A stretch of DNA of 64,000 nt from Flavobacterium aerium (GTDB lineage: Bacteria; Bacteroidota; Bacteroidia; Flavobacteriales; Flavobacteriaceae). Under the pieces are notes generated by a model. It worked only from the letters and a program-made list of their open reading frames with translations. It did not search any database and was not told where the DNA came from. Position numbers and translations under genes: made by a program. The stretch covers positions 151,796-215,795 of the forward strand of contig NZ_JARQWR010000009.1 in the NCBI RefSeq assembly GCF_030766725.1. Reading direction: 5' to 3'. This document shows, piece by piece, positions 19,498-27,548 of the stretch; the stretch's first letter is position 1; each line of letters begins with the position of its first letter.

Positions 19498-20802
19498 ATG
19501 ATTAGAAAGTTACTAGATTATTTCAATTTAGAAGGTGAAGTAGAAGATTTCGATAAGATACACGCAGGAATTGAAAAAGATGTCATTTTTAGAGGAACTA
19601 ATCTTTGGATTTTAGTTTTTGCAATTGTTGTAGCTTCCGTGGGATTGAATGTAAATTCGACTGCAGTAATTATCGGAGCCATGCTTATTTCACCATTAAT
19701 GGGACCTATTAATGGGATGGGATATAGTGTAGCCACCTACAATTTCCCTCTTTTTCGCAAAGCATTCAAAAACTTTGCTTTTGCTGTAGTAGCCAGTTTA
19801 GTAGCATCAACCCTATATTTCACAATTAGTCCTGTATCTACGGCACATTCTGAATTATTAGCGAGAACATCTCCAACAATTTATGATGTATTAATTGCCT
19901 TGTTTGGTGGATTAGCAGGTATTTTGGCCATTAGCTGTAAACAAAAAGGAAATGTATTACCTGGTGTTGCAATTGCAACAGCATTAATGCCACCCTTATG
20001 TACTGCGGGATATGGATTAGCAACGGGGCAATATACTTTCTTCTTAGGAGCATTTTATCTATTTACAATCAACACTGTATTTATTGCAATTTCATCGGTT
20101 GTAATATCACAAATATTAAAATTTCCAATACGTACCATTGTAGATGGGAAACAGAAAAGTAAAGTCAATAAATTAATCTCATTAATTATTGTTTTAACTA
20201 TAGTACCAAGTATTTATTTTGGATATGGATTAGTACAAAATGAAAAATTTTCTGCAAAAGCATTGAGTTTTACAAACAACATAAGTGTTTATGAAGGAAG
20301 TTATTTATTGAAAAATGAAGTAAATCCAAATAAAAAACAAATTACATTAGTATATGGTGGAACCCTGTTGAATGAAAAACAAAAAGAAAAAATTGCAGAG
20401 ATAGCAAATGATTTTGGATTAGAAAATCCAAGCATAATTATTAAGCAAGGATTTTCTTTGAATGATAATAAAGGTGACTTAAATGAAGTAGGAAATCTAA
20501 AAGCAGAAATAAATCGAGTAAATCTAGTATTGAAAGAGAAAGAACATGCTTACGATAGTATCAAGAAAGTAAATTTGCTAGGTAAAAAACTATTAGCAGA
20601 AATTCATCCACTTTATCCAGAATTAAATTCATGCTCTTATTCTCAAACGGTAATTTTTCAACAAGATACATTACCCGCTAAAAAAACAGACATTGTTGTA
20701 TTTAATTCAAAAACTAAAGTTTCGCCAGTAAATCAGCAAAAAATAAATAATTGGCTAAAAAGCAGGTTGAATTCGACAGAAGTTAAAACATATTTTGAAT
20801 AA
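19498..20802 (+). CDS. DUF389 membrane protein
   Basis: 434-residue inner-membrane protein of the DUF389 (TIGR00341) family, function unknown. The family core is visible in the N-terminal half: FRGTNLWILVFAIVVASVG (about 32-50), the motif STAVIIGAMLISPLMGPI (54-71), and VLPGVAIATALMPPLCTAGYGLA (153-175). About six hydrophobic helices span residues 35-245. The C-terminal 180 residues are soluble, with charged helices, and differ from shorter family members that end after the membrane part. Monocistronic in appearance, though the next gene starts 17 bases downstream on the same strand. Confidence 0.85.
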   Translation: MIRKLLDYFNLEGEVEDFDKIHAGIEKDVIFRGTNLWILVFAIVVASVGLNVNSTAVIIGAMLISPLMGPINGMGYSVATYNFPLFRKAFKNFAFAVVASLVASTLYFTISPVSTAHSELLARTSPTIYDVLIALFGGLAGILAISCKQKGNVLPGVAIATALMPPLCTAGYGLATGQYTFFLGAFYLFTINTVFIAISSVVISQILKFPIRTIVDGKQKSKVNKLISLIIVLTIVPSIYFGYGLVQNEKFSAKALSFTNNISVYEGSYLLKNEVNPNKKQITLVYGGTLLNEKQKEKIAEIANDFGLENPSIIIKQGFSLNDNKGDLNEVGNLKAEINRVNLVLKEKEHAYDSIKKVNLLGKKLLAEIHPLYPELNSCSYSQTVIFQQDTLPAKKTDIVVFNSKTKVSPVNQQKINNWLKSRLNSTEVKTYFE

Positions 20803-20819
20803 TAAATTTTCAGATAAGT

Positions 20820-21230
20820 ATGAAAATTGATACTACATCAGATTCCCCTAGCTGGAGTAAAGTATTTGATATTAGTGATGAATTGCGAGCATTAAGTAGC
20901 ATTCTTGAACAGAAATACACAACAATAGATTGTGAACTTTTTGTTTGCCTACGTTGCCTTCCAAATGATATCGAACGGAAATCATTTTGTCGATATTATG
21001 CAAAAGAAAAATTGCTTACTATGGACATTACGATGAATGAAGATGAGTTTATTCCTTTTAAAAAAGATATAGACGGGCAACGTAGAATAATTGGGAATGC
21101 TTTTTTCGAGTTTTTCAAAGAGAATATTGTGAAATACAAAAAGAAATTACCAGGATTGGAACCACTTGTTGAAGAACTCATCCAAGAAGTTCAACTATGG
21201 TGTTTGAATAATAAATGGCTTATCAATTAG
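20820..21230 (+). CDS. Hypothetical protein (136 aa), unknown function
   Basis: Not recognised. 136 residues, soluble, mixed charge, no signal peptide or membrane segment. Four cysteines (in DCELFVCLRCL and SFCRYY) sit in the N-terminal half without a clean metal-binding spacing; the C-terminal half is predicted helical (EFFKENIVKYKKKLPGLEPLVEELIQEV). It starts 17 bases after the DUF389 gene and converges on the barstar gene with a 7-base gap. Size, solubility and the barstar neighbour would fit an immunity protein of a polymorphic toxin, but nothing in the sequence proves this. Codon pattern looks coding throughout. Confidence 0.65.
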   Translation: MKIDTTSDSPSWSKVFDISDELRALSSILEQKYTTIDCELFVCLRCLPNDIERKSFCRYYAKEKLLTMDITMNEDEFIPFKKDIDGQRRIIGNAFFEFFKENIVKYKKKLPGLEPLVEELIQEVQLWCLNNKWLIN

Positions 21231-21237
21231 ATTTTTC

Positions 21238-21579
21238 CTAATGAGATTGATGTACAAGATGTAATAGTATAGAAGGTTCACGATCTTTGGACTTCTCTCG
21301 TGCATTCACAAACTCAATGATTGCCATGAATTCTTTTTGTATCTCTTTTGGACTACCCGTTAGATTGTAGAGTTCTAAACATAAATACTCAAACTCAGTA
21401 ATATGAATTGTAGTCATACCCTCGTCTGGAAATCGTAAGCTAGACAAGCAATCAATCAAAGCATCTCCATTGCGACCATAGAAGTCAGGAAAGCCAAAAA
21501 GTGCTGATAAAGTATCATGAAATTGATCCTCAGTATTGATTTTTCTGAAATCAATTTTTAATTTTTTCATGTTCATCAT
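21238..21579 (-). CDS. Barstar-family protein (orphan ribonuclease inhibitor)
   Basis: 113-residue barstar-like protein. The hallmark is FGFPDFYGRNGDALIDCLSS near residues 29-46, matching the barstar helix and loop that plug a barnase-type RNase active site; the protein has the family's usual size. No barnase-like RNase gene is visible in the window, so it is an orphan inhibitor here, guarding against either a host RNase encoded elsewhere or toxins from competitors. Three in-frame ATGs (21579, 21576, 21570) leave the exact start open. Convergent with the unknown 136-residue gene. Confidence 0.85.
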   Translation of the reverse strand: MMNMKKLKIDFRKINTEDQFHDTLSALFGFPDFYGRNGDALIDCLSSLRFPDEGMTTIHITEFEYLCLELYNLTGSPKEIQKEFMAIIEFVNAREKSKDREPSILLHLVHQSH

Positions 21580-21677
21580 CTTAGTGCGTATTTGAATTTT
21601 TAAAGTATTAAATTTAATATATAATTTTCAAAGAAAATTCCGTTTCAATAATGAAAATAATATTACATAAAATAAAT

Positions 21678-21685
21678 TATTTTTG
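21678..21685 (+). promoter_or_regulatory. TAnnTTTG promoter element for the AraC pair
   Basis: TATTTTTG, an exact match to the Bacteroidota -7 consensus, lies 37 bases upstream of the first AraC-type gene. Expected transcript start is about 21690. Confidence 0.5.
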
Positions 21686-21722
21686 TAGGAGAAAAGAGCC
21701 CCAAATAACTTGAAAGATTAAA

Positions 21723-22706
21723 ATGAAAGAAATAGTACATGAATACGGAGCAACATTAGATTGGGTAATCGATTTTGCTGAAAAATTTGGAGGGTATGTT
21801 GATGGTAATTATATTCGAGTCCCTGAAGATATTGATACAGGCATTCGGTATGTATTAAATATATTGCCTGGTATTACCGCGATGTATGTCAATATACACC
21901 AGTACAAAACGATTCATTTAAAACAACGAAATACAAGACACGATTTTGTAGGTGTATACTATAATATTACTGAAGGAAACGCAGTCATGATTCTGGATGA
22001 TGTTGTAAATGAAATTGGACGATGGAATTATAGTCTAGCAACAGTAGATAGTGCATTGGACAATGATTTTGTGGTGAGTAGAGGAAGCGATGTCTTTGCA
22101 ATCTGTATTTTTATCCATAAAAGTTTTTTGAAAGAATTTTTTAGAAATAATAAAGACCTAGCTCATATCGTCAATATCGCATTCGATAATAAACAAAATA
22201 CAATCATTCGATACGATAGAATGAGTAATGAAAGTTGGAAATTAATTCAGGATTTTAAATCAGTTCCGGCTGAAGGCGCAGAATTCGATTTGATATTCAA
22301 AGGAACCGTTTTAATGCTATTAAATGAATATCTAAATAGTATAAATGATAGACAAATAGTATTAGAAAAAGTAGCTCCAGGCGACGTTAACGCTATTATA
22401 AAAATCATTACATATTTAGTAGAACATATAGAACTACCATTTATTGGAGTGGATGAACTGGCTCAAATGGCATTCATGTCACCGTCAAAGTTCAAGAAAA
22501 TATTCAAGAAAATATGCGGAAGCACTGCCCATTCTTTTTTCATGACAAGTAAACTACAATTATCAAAAGAGATTTTAGAAAAAGGAGAACACACAGTTTC
22601 AGAAGTTTCAGATCGTTTTGGTTTCTCCAGCAGTTCCGATTTTTCTAAACAATTCAAAAAACACTTTGGAATATTACCAAAAGAATACATCAATCAATTA
22701 GAATAA
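21723..22706 (+). CDS. AraC-family regulator, first of a tandem pair
   Basis: 327-residue transcription factor. The C-terminal 100 residues carry the two helix-turn-helix motifs of AraC proteins (VDELAQMAFMSPSKFKKIFKK near 245, then VSEVSDRFGFSSSSDFSKQFKKHFG near 293). The N-terminal 200 residues form a sensor-like region not matching the common cupin; it begins with GATLDWVIDFAEKFGG and is similar in order to the next gene (GATL, then RVPEDIDTG...YVLNILPGITAMYV). Followed after 2 bases by its paralogue, so one transcript is likely. Target genes and ligand are unknown. Confidence 0.88.
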   Translation: MKEIVHEYGATLDWVIDFAEKFGGYVDGNYIRVPEDIDTGIRYVLNILPGITAMYVNIHQYKTIHLKQRNTRHDFVGVYYNITEGNAVMILDDVVNEIGRWNYSLATVDSALDNDFVVSRGSDVFAICIFIHKSFLKEFFRNNKDLAHIVNIAFDNKQNTIIRYDRMSNESWKLIQDFKSVPAEGAEFDLIFKGTVLMLLNEYLNSINDRQIVLEKVAPGDVNAIIKIITYLVEHIELPFIGVDELAQMAFMSPSKFKKIFKKICGSTAHSFFMTSKLQLSKEILEKGEHTVSEVSDRFGFSSSSDFSKQFKKHFGILPKEYINQLE

Positions 22707-22708
22707 TT

Positions 22709-23725
22709 ATGGAAGAAAGATTGGAATTTCACCATCACTTTACATTAACACCAGAATTTCAACAGCAATTTGTTGATTTTTTTGGAGCAACCTTAATTGA
22801 TAATAGAATTCTATTATTACCCGATAATATAGGAACAGGTGGGTCTTATTTCTTAGAGTTAATACCAGGAGTCTCAGTTATGCTGGTCGATATGACCTTT
22901 AAGGTACCTGTGTCTTTTCATCGAGTAGCAGAACCTGAAGGGAGTTTTTGTATTTTTCATTATGATGTAAGTGATGAATATAGCACGTTTATACTAAAAG
23001 GAAGATCACAAGAAATTGGTTTTGATTCAAAATTAGGATTGAATATTATAGATTCATCAATTGAAGGAACCTATATCCCTAAAGTTGGAGAACGAATATT
23101 TCTCTTGCGATTATTTGTGTCAAAAGACTTTCTAAAAAGTACATTTAGAGGGATCAAATCTGAAAAGATGCGCAATAGAGCCTACGATAGTAAAAAGAAT
23201 ACTATTCTGTTTTATGATCATATTGAAAGTAAGACCAAAGTGATGCTCTATCAATTAAAAAATAAATCCTTTCAAGAAGAAGCCTATGATTTATTATTAG
23301 CAGGAGTATCCCTCAGCGCATTGGGATATGAATTATTACGCTATAAAAATTATAAGCCTGTAGTGTCCAAGTTAACAACAGTAGATACAGAAGGGATATT
23401 AATAACGAAAGATTACCTAATTGCAAATTTAATTTTAGAATTTCCGGGAGTCGAATTTTTAGCCCAAATGGCAGGGATGTCCGTTTCAAAATATAAAATA
23501 CTTTTCAAAAAAATATTTAGAGATAGTCCCAATCAATATTTTAAAAATAACAAGCTTTCTTTAGCGAATGAATTACTTAAAAAGAATAATTATAAATCAG
23601 TAAGCGAACTGGCCTATGACTTAGGTTATGGGAAACCAAGTTATTTTGCTTCCCTTTATAAAAAACAATTTGGTGTTTCTCCAAGTGATATATTGAGCAA
23701 TGATAAAGAAGATATAAAAATATAA
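22709..23725 (+). CDS. AraC-family regulator, second of a tandem pair
   Basis: 338-residue AraC-type regulator, paralogous to the gene just upstream: N-terminal region FFGATLIDNRILLLPDNIGTGG then FLELIPGVSVMLVDM parallels the first protein, and the C-terminus has the double helix-turn-helix (VEFLAQMAGMSVSKYKILFKK, then VSELAYDLGYGKPSYFASLYKKQFGVSP). The two starts/stops are 2 bases apart, suggesting coupled translation and possibly heterodimer formation. The sequences have diverged well beyond a recent duplication. A terminator follows at 23747. Confidence 0.87.
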   Translation: MEERLEFHHHFTLTPEFQQQFVDFFGATLIDNRILLLPDNIGTGGSYFLELIPGVSVMLVDMTFKVPVSFHRVAEPEGSFCIFHYDVSDEYSTFILKGRSQEIGFDSKLGLNIIDSSIEGTYIPKVGERIFLLRLFVSKDFLKSTFRGIKSEKMRNRAYDSKKNTILFYDHIESKTKVMLYQLKNKSFQEEAYDLLLAGVSLSALGYELLRYKNYKPVVSKLTTVDTEGILITKDYLIANLILEFPGVEFLAQMAGMSVSKYKILFKKIFRDSPNQYFKNNKLSLANELLKKNNYKSVSELAYDLGYGKPSYFASLYKKQFGVSPSDILSNDKEDIKI

Positions 23726-23746
23726 TATATCCTCTAGAAATTTTAT

Positions 23747-23791
23747 AAACCTAGTTTTTCTATAATAAATATGGAAAATCTAGGTTTTTTT
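23747..23791 (+). terminator. Rho-independent terminator after the AraC pair
   Basis: Stem 23747-23760 with 23774-23787 (AAACCTAGTTTTTC against its complement, one mismatch), followed by seven T. It begins 22 bases after the second araC-type stop. Confidence 0.85.
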
Positions 23792-23924
23792 ATGCCCATA
23801 AACCACTTATATAAAAATATCAATTGAAATAGAATTTATATATATATGCCTGTTTAATACTTAATATAGCTTCAATTTGAGTTATTAAACCCTATTATGA
23901 TGTTTTTTTGTCTTTTTGTGGGTG

Positions 23925-23952
23925 TTGTCGATACACCATCAAAATATCTTTG
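23925..23952 (+). promoter_or_regulatory. Promoter-like TTG / TATCTTTG pair
   Basis: TATCTTTG at 23945-23952 is an exact -7 element, with TTG at 23925-23927 seventeen bases upstream. Expected start is about 23957, roughly 35 bases before the folded element. Confidence 0.55.
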
Positions 23953-23991
23953 CACCATACAAATTAATAGTATTGATTTACGTATTAATCG

Positions 23992-24051
23992 GTAGAGAGT
24001 AGGGATTAATTGTGGCTCCTAGTGGGATGGGAGTCACAATTGCCATTCTAC
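23992..24051 (+). ncRNA. Candidate structured RNA or leader element
   Basis: A 12-bp stem (24008-24019 with 24030-24041, one G-U pair) carries a 10-base loop, TAGTGGGATG. It is enclosed by a 6-bp outer helix (23992-23997 with 24046-24051, one G-U) and possibly two inner G-C pairs (24003-24004 with 24043-24044). The local G content is higher than in the surrounding AT-rich spacer. It lies just after a good promoter element and is not followed by a T run, so it is not a terminator. It was not matched to a known RNA family; Rfam Flavo-1 and riboswitch models would be the first to test. Confidence 0.4.
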
Positions 24052-24295
24052 AAAAATCAGAAGAGATAGAATTACAACAAGTGATTCATAAAAGCATATT
24101 TTGTCCTATTGTATAGTTTTAATGCCTTCTAGATATAATTTTTCTCTTTCGGTTTGTAGAAATTTGCACTAATGAAATTGTACCGTTTTAATAGTTTGAT
24201 TAACACAGAAATATATACCTGAATAAACTAAGAACGATAGTAGATAACTAGAATGCTTAGTAAAAGGAGTGTTTATTTGATAAAAGAAAAATGAT

Positions 24296-24667
24296 ATGGA
24301 ATTAGAAGTATTAAAAGTTGAAGTTTGCGAGTTGATTGTATTTGGAGTAATATCCGATTCTTCTAATGAAGAAGTATTGTCTAATGCTATGGTTACTGTT
24401 TATAATAGTAATAAAGTGATTGTTTCAAGAGAAATTACTGATGGATCTGGAGGTTACTTATTTAAAGTACCTTTAATAGATAACTATCGCGTTGTTTGCA
24501 AAAAACAAGGCTTTAAAAAACAAGAATTTTCTATCTCAGGTTTAGATCAAAATAGAAATCAAATTAATCAATTGAATATCAATTTTGAAAAAGAACACGA
24601 AAGTGATACTGTTGAGAAAAAGAGAAAACAATTATTGAAAACCAATAAATACTATGAATTAGTTTAA
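24296..24667 (+). CDS. Small carboxypeptidase-regulatory-like domain protein
   Basis: 123 residues. Residues about 10-95 form one carboxypeptidase D regulatory-like beta-sandwich: VFGVISDSSNEEVLSNAMVTVY, then TDGSGGYLFKVPL and YRVVCKKQGFKK, the pattern usually found at the front of TonB receptors or surface proteins. Here it stands alone, with a charged C-terminal tail (EKEHESDTVEKKRKQLLK). There is no signal peptide, which is odd for a fold normally outside the cytoplasm. Function unknown. It is preceded by the 500-bp leader region and followed by a terminator at 24761. Confidence 0.7.
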   Translation: MELEVLKVEVCELIVFGVISDSSNEEVLSNAMVTVYNSNKVIVSREITDGSGGYLFKVPLIDNYRVVCKKQGFKKQEFSISGLDQNRNQINQLNINFEKEHESDTVEKKRKQLLKTNKYYELV

Positions 24668-24760
24668 ACCTAAAACTGATTTAATTTAAAATATGAATGA
24701 ATGATTTTTATAAACGTATTATAAAGACCCTTTTTGCCCCAAGCATTTGTCATTCAAAAT

Positions 24761-24792
24761 AACCGCCTAGACCATACTAAGGCGGTTTTTTT
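24761..24792 (+). terminator. Rho-independent terminator
   Basis: Eight-bp stem AACCGCCT (24761-24768) with AGGCGGTT (24780-24787), then a run of T. It closes the transcript of the small beta-sandwich protein, 93 bases after its stop. Confidence 0.85.
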
Positions 24793-25125
24793 ATAAAAAT
24801 TAAAATAGCAGAACAATCAATGGAATCTTTAGTAGTTCTTAAATTAAACTTGCTAATCCAATTCATCTAAAATACTTACTTCGACCAGTGTTTCTCCTTT
24901 AATAAGGAGTAAAACCATTCTAAAATGACCATTGTAAATAATAATAAGAAGAAAAAAGATTTTATAATTCGGAAGAAATACAGCTTAAATAGCAGTTTTT
25001 TTGAATAAACAGTTTTTTTAAAGCTTTTTAATTCTTAAATTTTTAAAAGGCATGGAAAGGATTAAGAAGAATGCATTTTTTTTAAAAGAAAAGCATTAAA
25101 TCTTTCTCAATTACATTCAACCCTG
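24793..25125. other. 333-bp gene-free spacer before maeB
   Basis: Very AT-rich. It contains one short hairpin (CTCCTT 24894-24899 with AAGGAG 24904-24909) not followed by a T run, and a few ORFs under 30 codons without supporting signals. Nothing else is recognised until the maeB promoter at 25126. Confidence 0.5.
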
Positions 25126-25133
25126 TACCTTTG
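25126..25133 (+). promoter_or_regulatory. TAnnTTTG promoter element of maeB
   Basis: TACCTTTG, an exact -7 match, 24 bases before the maeB ATG at 25158. It overlaps an upstream in-frame TTG (25131), which rules that TTG out as the start codon. Confidence 0.6.
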
Positions 25134-25157
25134 CATGTCCAGAATAATTCAATATAT

Positions 25158-27440
25158 ATGAATAAACAAAGTAAAAGACGCGAAGCGCTATTATATCACG
25201 CAAAACCCACTCCGGGTAAAATTCAAGTAGTTCCAACTAAAAAATATGCAACACAAAGAGATTTGTCATTAGCCTATTCTCCAGGTGTAGCAGAACCTTG
25301 TTTAGAAATTGCAAAAGACATTAATAATGTATATAAATATACAGCAAAAGGAAATCTAGTTGCCGTTATTACAAACGGTACAGCAGTATTAGGTTTAGGA
25401 GATATAGGTCCTGAAGCTTCAAAGCCAGTAATGGAAGGAAAAGGCCTTTTATTTAAGATTTTTGCTGATATTGATGTTTTTGATATTGAAGTAGATGCAC
25501 GCGACATTGATAAATTTGTTGAAACAGTAAAAGCAATTGCGCCAACCTTTGGTGGAATTAACTTAGAAGATATAAAAGCACCAGAATCTTTTGAAATAGA
25601 AAGAAGACTAGTAGAGGAATTAAATATTCCTGTAATGCATGATGATCAACACGGAACAGCAATAATCTCTTCAGCAGCTCTATTAAATGCCTTGGAATTG
25701 GCAGGGAAAAAGATTGAAGACGTGAAAATTGTTGTGTCAGGAGCAGGATCTGCAGCATTAGCTTGTGCAAACCTTTATGTGTTGCTTGGTGTTCAAGTGG
25801 AAAATATCATCATGTTTGATAAAGATGGTGTTTTAGCGAACTCAAGAGAAGACCTATCTCCATTACAAAGAAAATACGCGAAAGACTTAAAAGCAATTAG
25901 TCTTGCAGATGCCCTAGTTGGATCCGATGTATTCCTAGGATTATCAGCAGGAAATATATTATCCCCAGAAATGTTGCTTACAATGGCAAACGATCCAATC
26001 GTTTTTGCCATGGCAAACCCATTACCAGAAATCGATTACGATCTAGCCGTAGCAACACGATTAGATATTATCATGGCTACAGGAAGATCAGATCATCCTA
26101 ACCAAGTGAATAATGTTCTAGGATTTCCTTATATTTTTAGAGGAGCACTTGATGTAAGAGCTACAAAAATTAATGAAGAGATGAAAATGGCTGCTGTAAA
26201 AGCATTAGCTTCATTAGCCAAAGAATCAGTTCCAGAACAAGTGAATATCGCTTATGGAGAAACGAAATTAATCTTTGGACGTGATTATATCATTCCAAAG
26301 CCATTTGATCCAAGATTAATTACTGTAGTGGCTCCAGCAGTTGCAAAAGCAGCAATTGAATCAGGTGTAGCATTACACCCTATCCAAGATTGGGATAAAT
26401 ATGGAGAAGAATTATTAGATCGTTTAGGGAATGATAATAAAATGGTTAGATTGTTAACGAACCGTGCCAAAACAAATCCAAAACGAGTAATTTTTGCAGA
26501 AGCAGATCATTTAGATGTATTAAAAGCAGCTCAAATTGTTTTAGAAGATGGAATTGGTTTCCCAATATTGTTAGGAAACAGAGAAATCATTTTAGAGCTG
26601 AAAGAAGAGTTAGGTTTTGATGCCGAAGTGCCAATTATTGATCCAAAAATTAAAGAAGAAGACGAGAGAAGAAATCGTTATGCACAAATTTACTGGGAAT
26701 CAAGACAACGCAGAGGAATTACGTTATTAGATGCTCAAAAGTGGATGCGTGAACGCAACTATTTTGCAGCGATGATGGTGAATGAAGGAGAAGCAGATGC
26801 TTTGGTAACTGGTTATTCTAGAAGTTATCCATCTGTAGTGAAACCAATGATGCAACTAATTGGAAAAGCACCTGGTATTTCAAGAATTGCAACAGCAAAC
26901 TTGATGATGACTCAACGTGGTCCAATGTTCTTATCAGATACAGCCATTAATCCAAACCCTACAGCAGACGATTTAGCAAAAATTGCTTTAATGACTGCAA
27001 AAACAGTGAAGATGTTTGGTATGGAACCGGTAATTGCAATGGTTTCGTATTCTAATTTTGGTTCTTCACCAAATGAAGGAGCAACGAAAGTTAGAGAAGC
27101 CGTTTCTTACTTACATAAATATTACCCAGAATTAATCATTGATGGTGAAGTACAAAGTGATTTTGCACTAAATCCAGAACTATTGAAAGATAAATTCCCA
27201 TTCTCTAAATTAGCAGGAAAGAAAGTAAATACACTGATTTTCCCTAATCTAGAATCAGCAAATATCACGTATAAAATGCTGAAAGAATTGAATAAAGTAG
27301 ATTCAATCGGGCCAATCATGTTAGGGATGAATAAACCCGTTCATATTTTCCAATTGGGAGCAAGTGTTGAAGAAATGGTAAACATGGCGGCAGTCGCTGT
27401 TGTGGATGCACAAGAAAAAGACAAACGAAATAAGCGCTAA
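25158..27440 (+). CDS. maeB: NADP-dependent malic enzyme, MaeB type (malic enzyme-phosphotransacetylase fusion)
   Basis: Oxidative decarboxylation of malate to pyruvate, producing NADPH; cytoplasmic. 760 residues from the ATG at 25158 (MNKQSKRREALLYHAK); the frame stays open upstream to a TTG at 25131, but that lies inside the promoter element. The malic-enzyme part occupies residues 1-420: LAYSPGVAEPCLEIAKD, DDQHGTAII near 165 and the nucleotide-binding GAGSAALACANLY near 195. The last 330 residues are a phosphotransacetylase-like domain (FAEADHLDVLKAAQIV, ALVTGYSRSYP), which in this enzyme type is regulatory (acetyl-CoA sensing) rather than catalytic. No operon partner is obvious; ruvA has its own promoter. 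Confidence 0.96.
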   Translation: MNKQSKRREALLYHAKPTPGKIQVVPTKKYATQRDLSLAYSPGVAEPCLEIAKDINNVYKYTAKGNLVAVITNGTAVLGLGDIGPEASKPVMEGKGLLFKIFADIDVFDIEVDARDIDKFVETVKAIAPTFGGINLEDIKAPESFEIERRLVEELNIPVMHDDQHGTAIISSAALLNALELAGKKIEDVKIVVSGAGSAALACANLYVLLGVQVENIIMFDKDGVLANSREDLSPLQRKYAKDLKAISLADALVGSDVFLGLSAGNILSPEMLLTMANDPIVFAMANPLPEIDYDLAVATRLDIIMATGRSDHPNQVNNVLGFPYIFRGALDVRATKINEEMKMAAVKALASLAKESVPEQVNIAYGETKLIFGRDYIIPKPFDPRLITVVAPAVAKAAIESGVALHPIQDWDKYGEELLDRLGNDNKMVRLLTNRAKTNPKRVIFAEADHLDVLKAAQIVLEDGIGFPILLGNREIILELKEELGFDAEVPIIDPKIKEEDERRNRYAQIYWESRQRRGITLLDAQKWMRERNYFAAMMVNEGEADALVTGYSRSYPSVVKPMMQLIGKAPGISRIATANLMMTQRGPMFLSDTAINPNPTADDLAKIALMTAKTVKMFGMEPVIAMVSYSNFGSSPNEGATKVREAVSYLHKYYPELIIDGEVQSDFALNPELLKDKFPFSKLAGKKVNTLIFPNLESANITYKMLKELNKVDSIGPIMLGMNKPVHIFQLGASVEEMVNMAAVAVVDAQEKDKRNKR

Positions 27441-27521
27441 AACATTAACTTATTTTATATACTAATTAACAAAATATTTAGTTTATAACGGTATTAAACT
27501 GTTTTGATTAAAGTTTTTTGT

Positions 27522-27529
27522 TACTTTTG
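27522..27529 (+). promoter_or_regulatory. TAnnTTTG promoter element of ruvA
   Basis: TACTTTTG, exact -7 match, 19 bases before the ruvA ATG, with a TTTG 15 bases further upstream (27503-27506), slightly closer than usual for a -33 element. Confidence 0.5.
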
Positions 27530-27548
27530 GGATTAAGATAATGATATA

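Larger units (their letters stand above)
23792..24295 (+). other. 504-bp gene-free region with promoter and candidate structured RNA
   Basis: No open frame with coding character. It holds an 8-bp inverted repeat (23852-23859 and 23883-23890), a promoter-like pair at 23925-23952 and a folded element at 23992-24051. No terminator is visible before the next gene at 24296, so the region is probably a long 5' leader of that gene. It is also possible that a separate small RNA ends within it. Confidence 0.5.

Noticed and set aside
23852..23890. 8-bp inverted repeat GTTTAATA/TATTAAAC
   Set aside because: Short, AT-only core and wide spacing; expected by chance in this composition.
24925..25008. 27-codon ORF in the spacer before maeB
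   Set aside because: Lys/Asn-rich as expected from AT-rich noncoding DNA; no start signal or conservation evidence.
25131..25157. Upstream TTG start for maeB
   Set aside because: It sits inside the TACCTTTG promoter element and adds residues not seen in the family.
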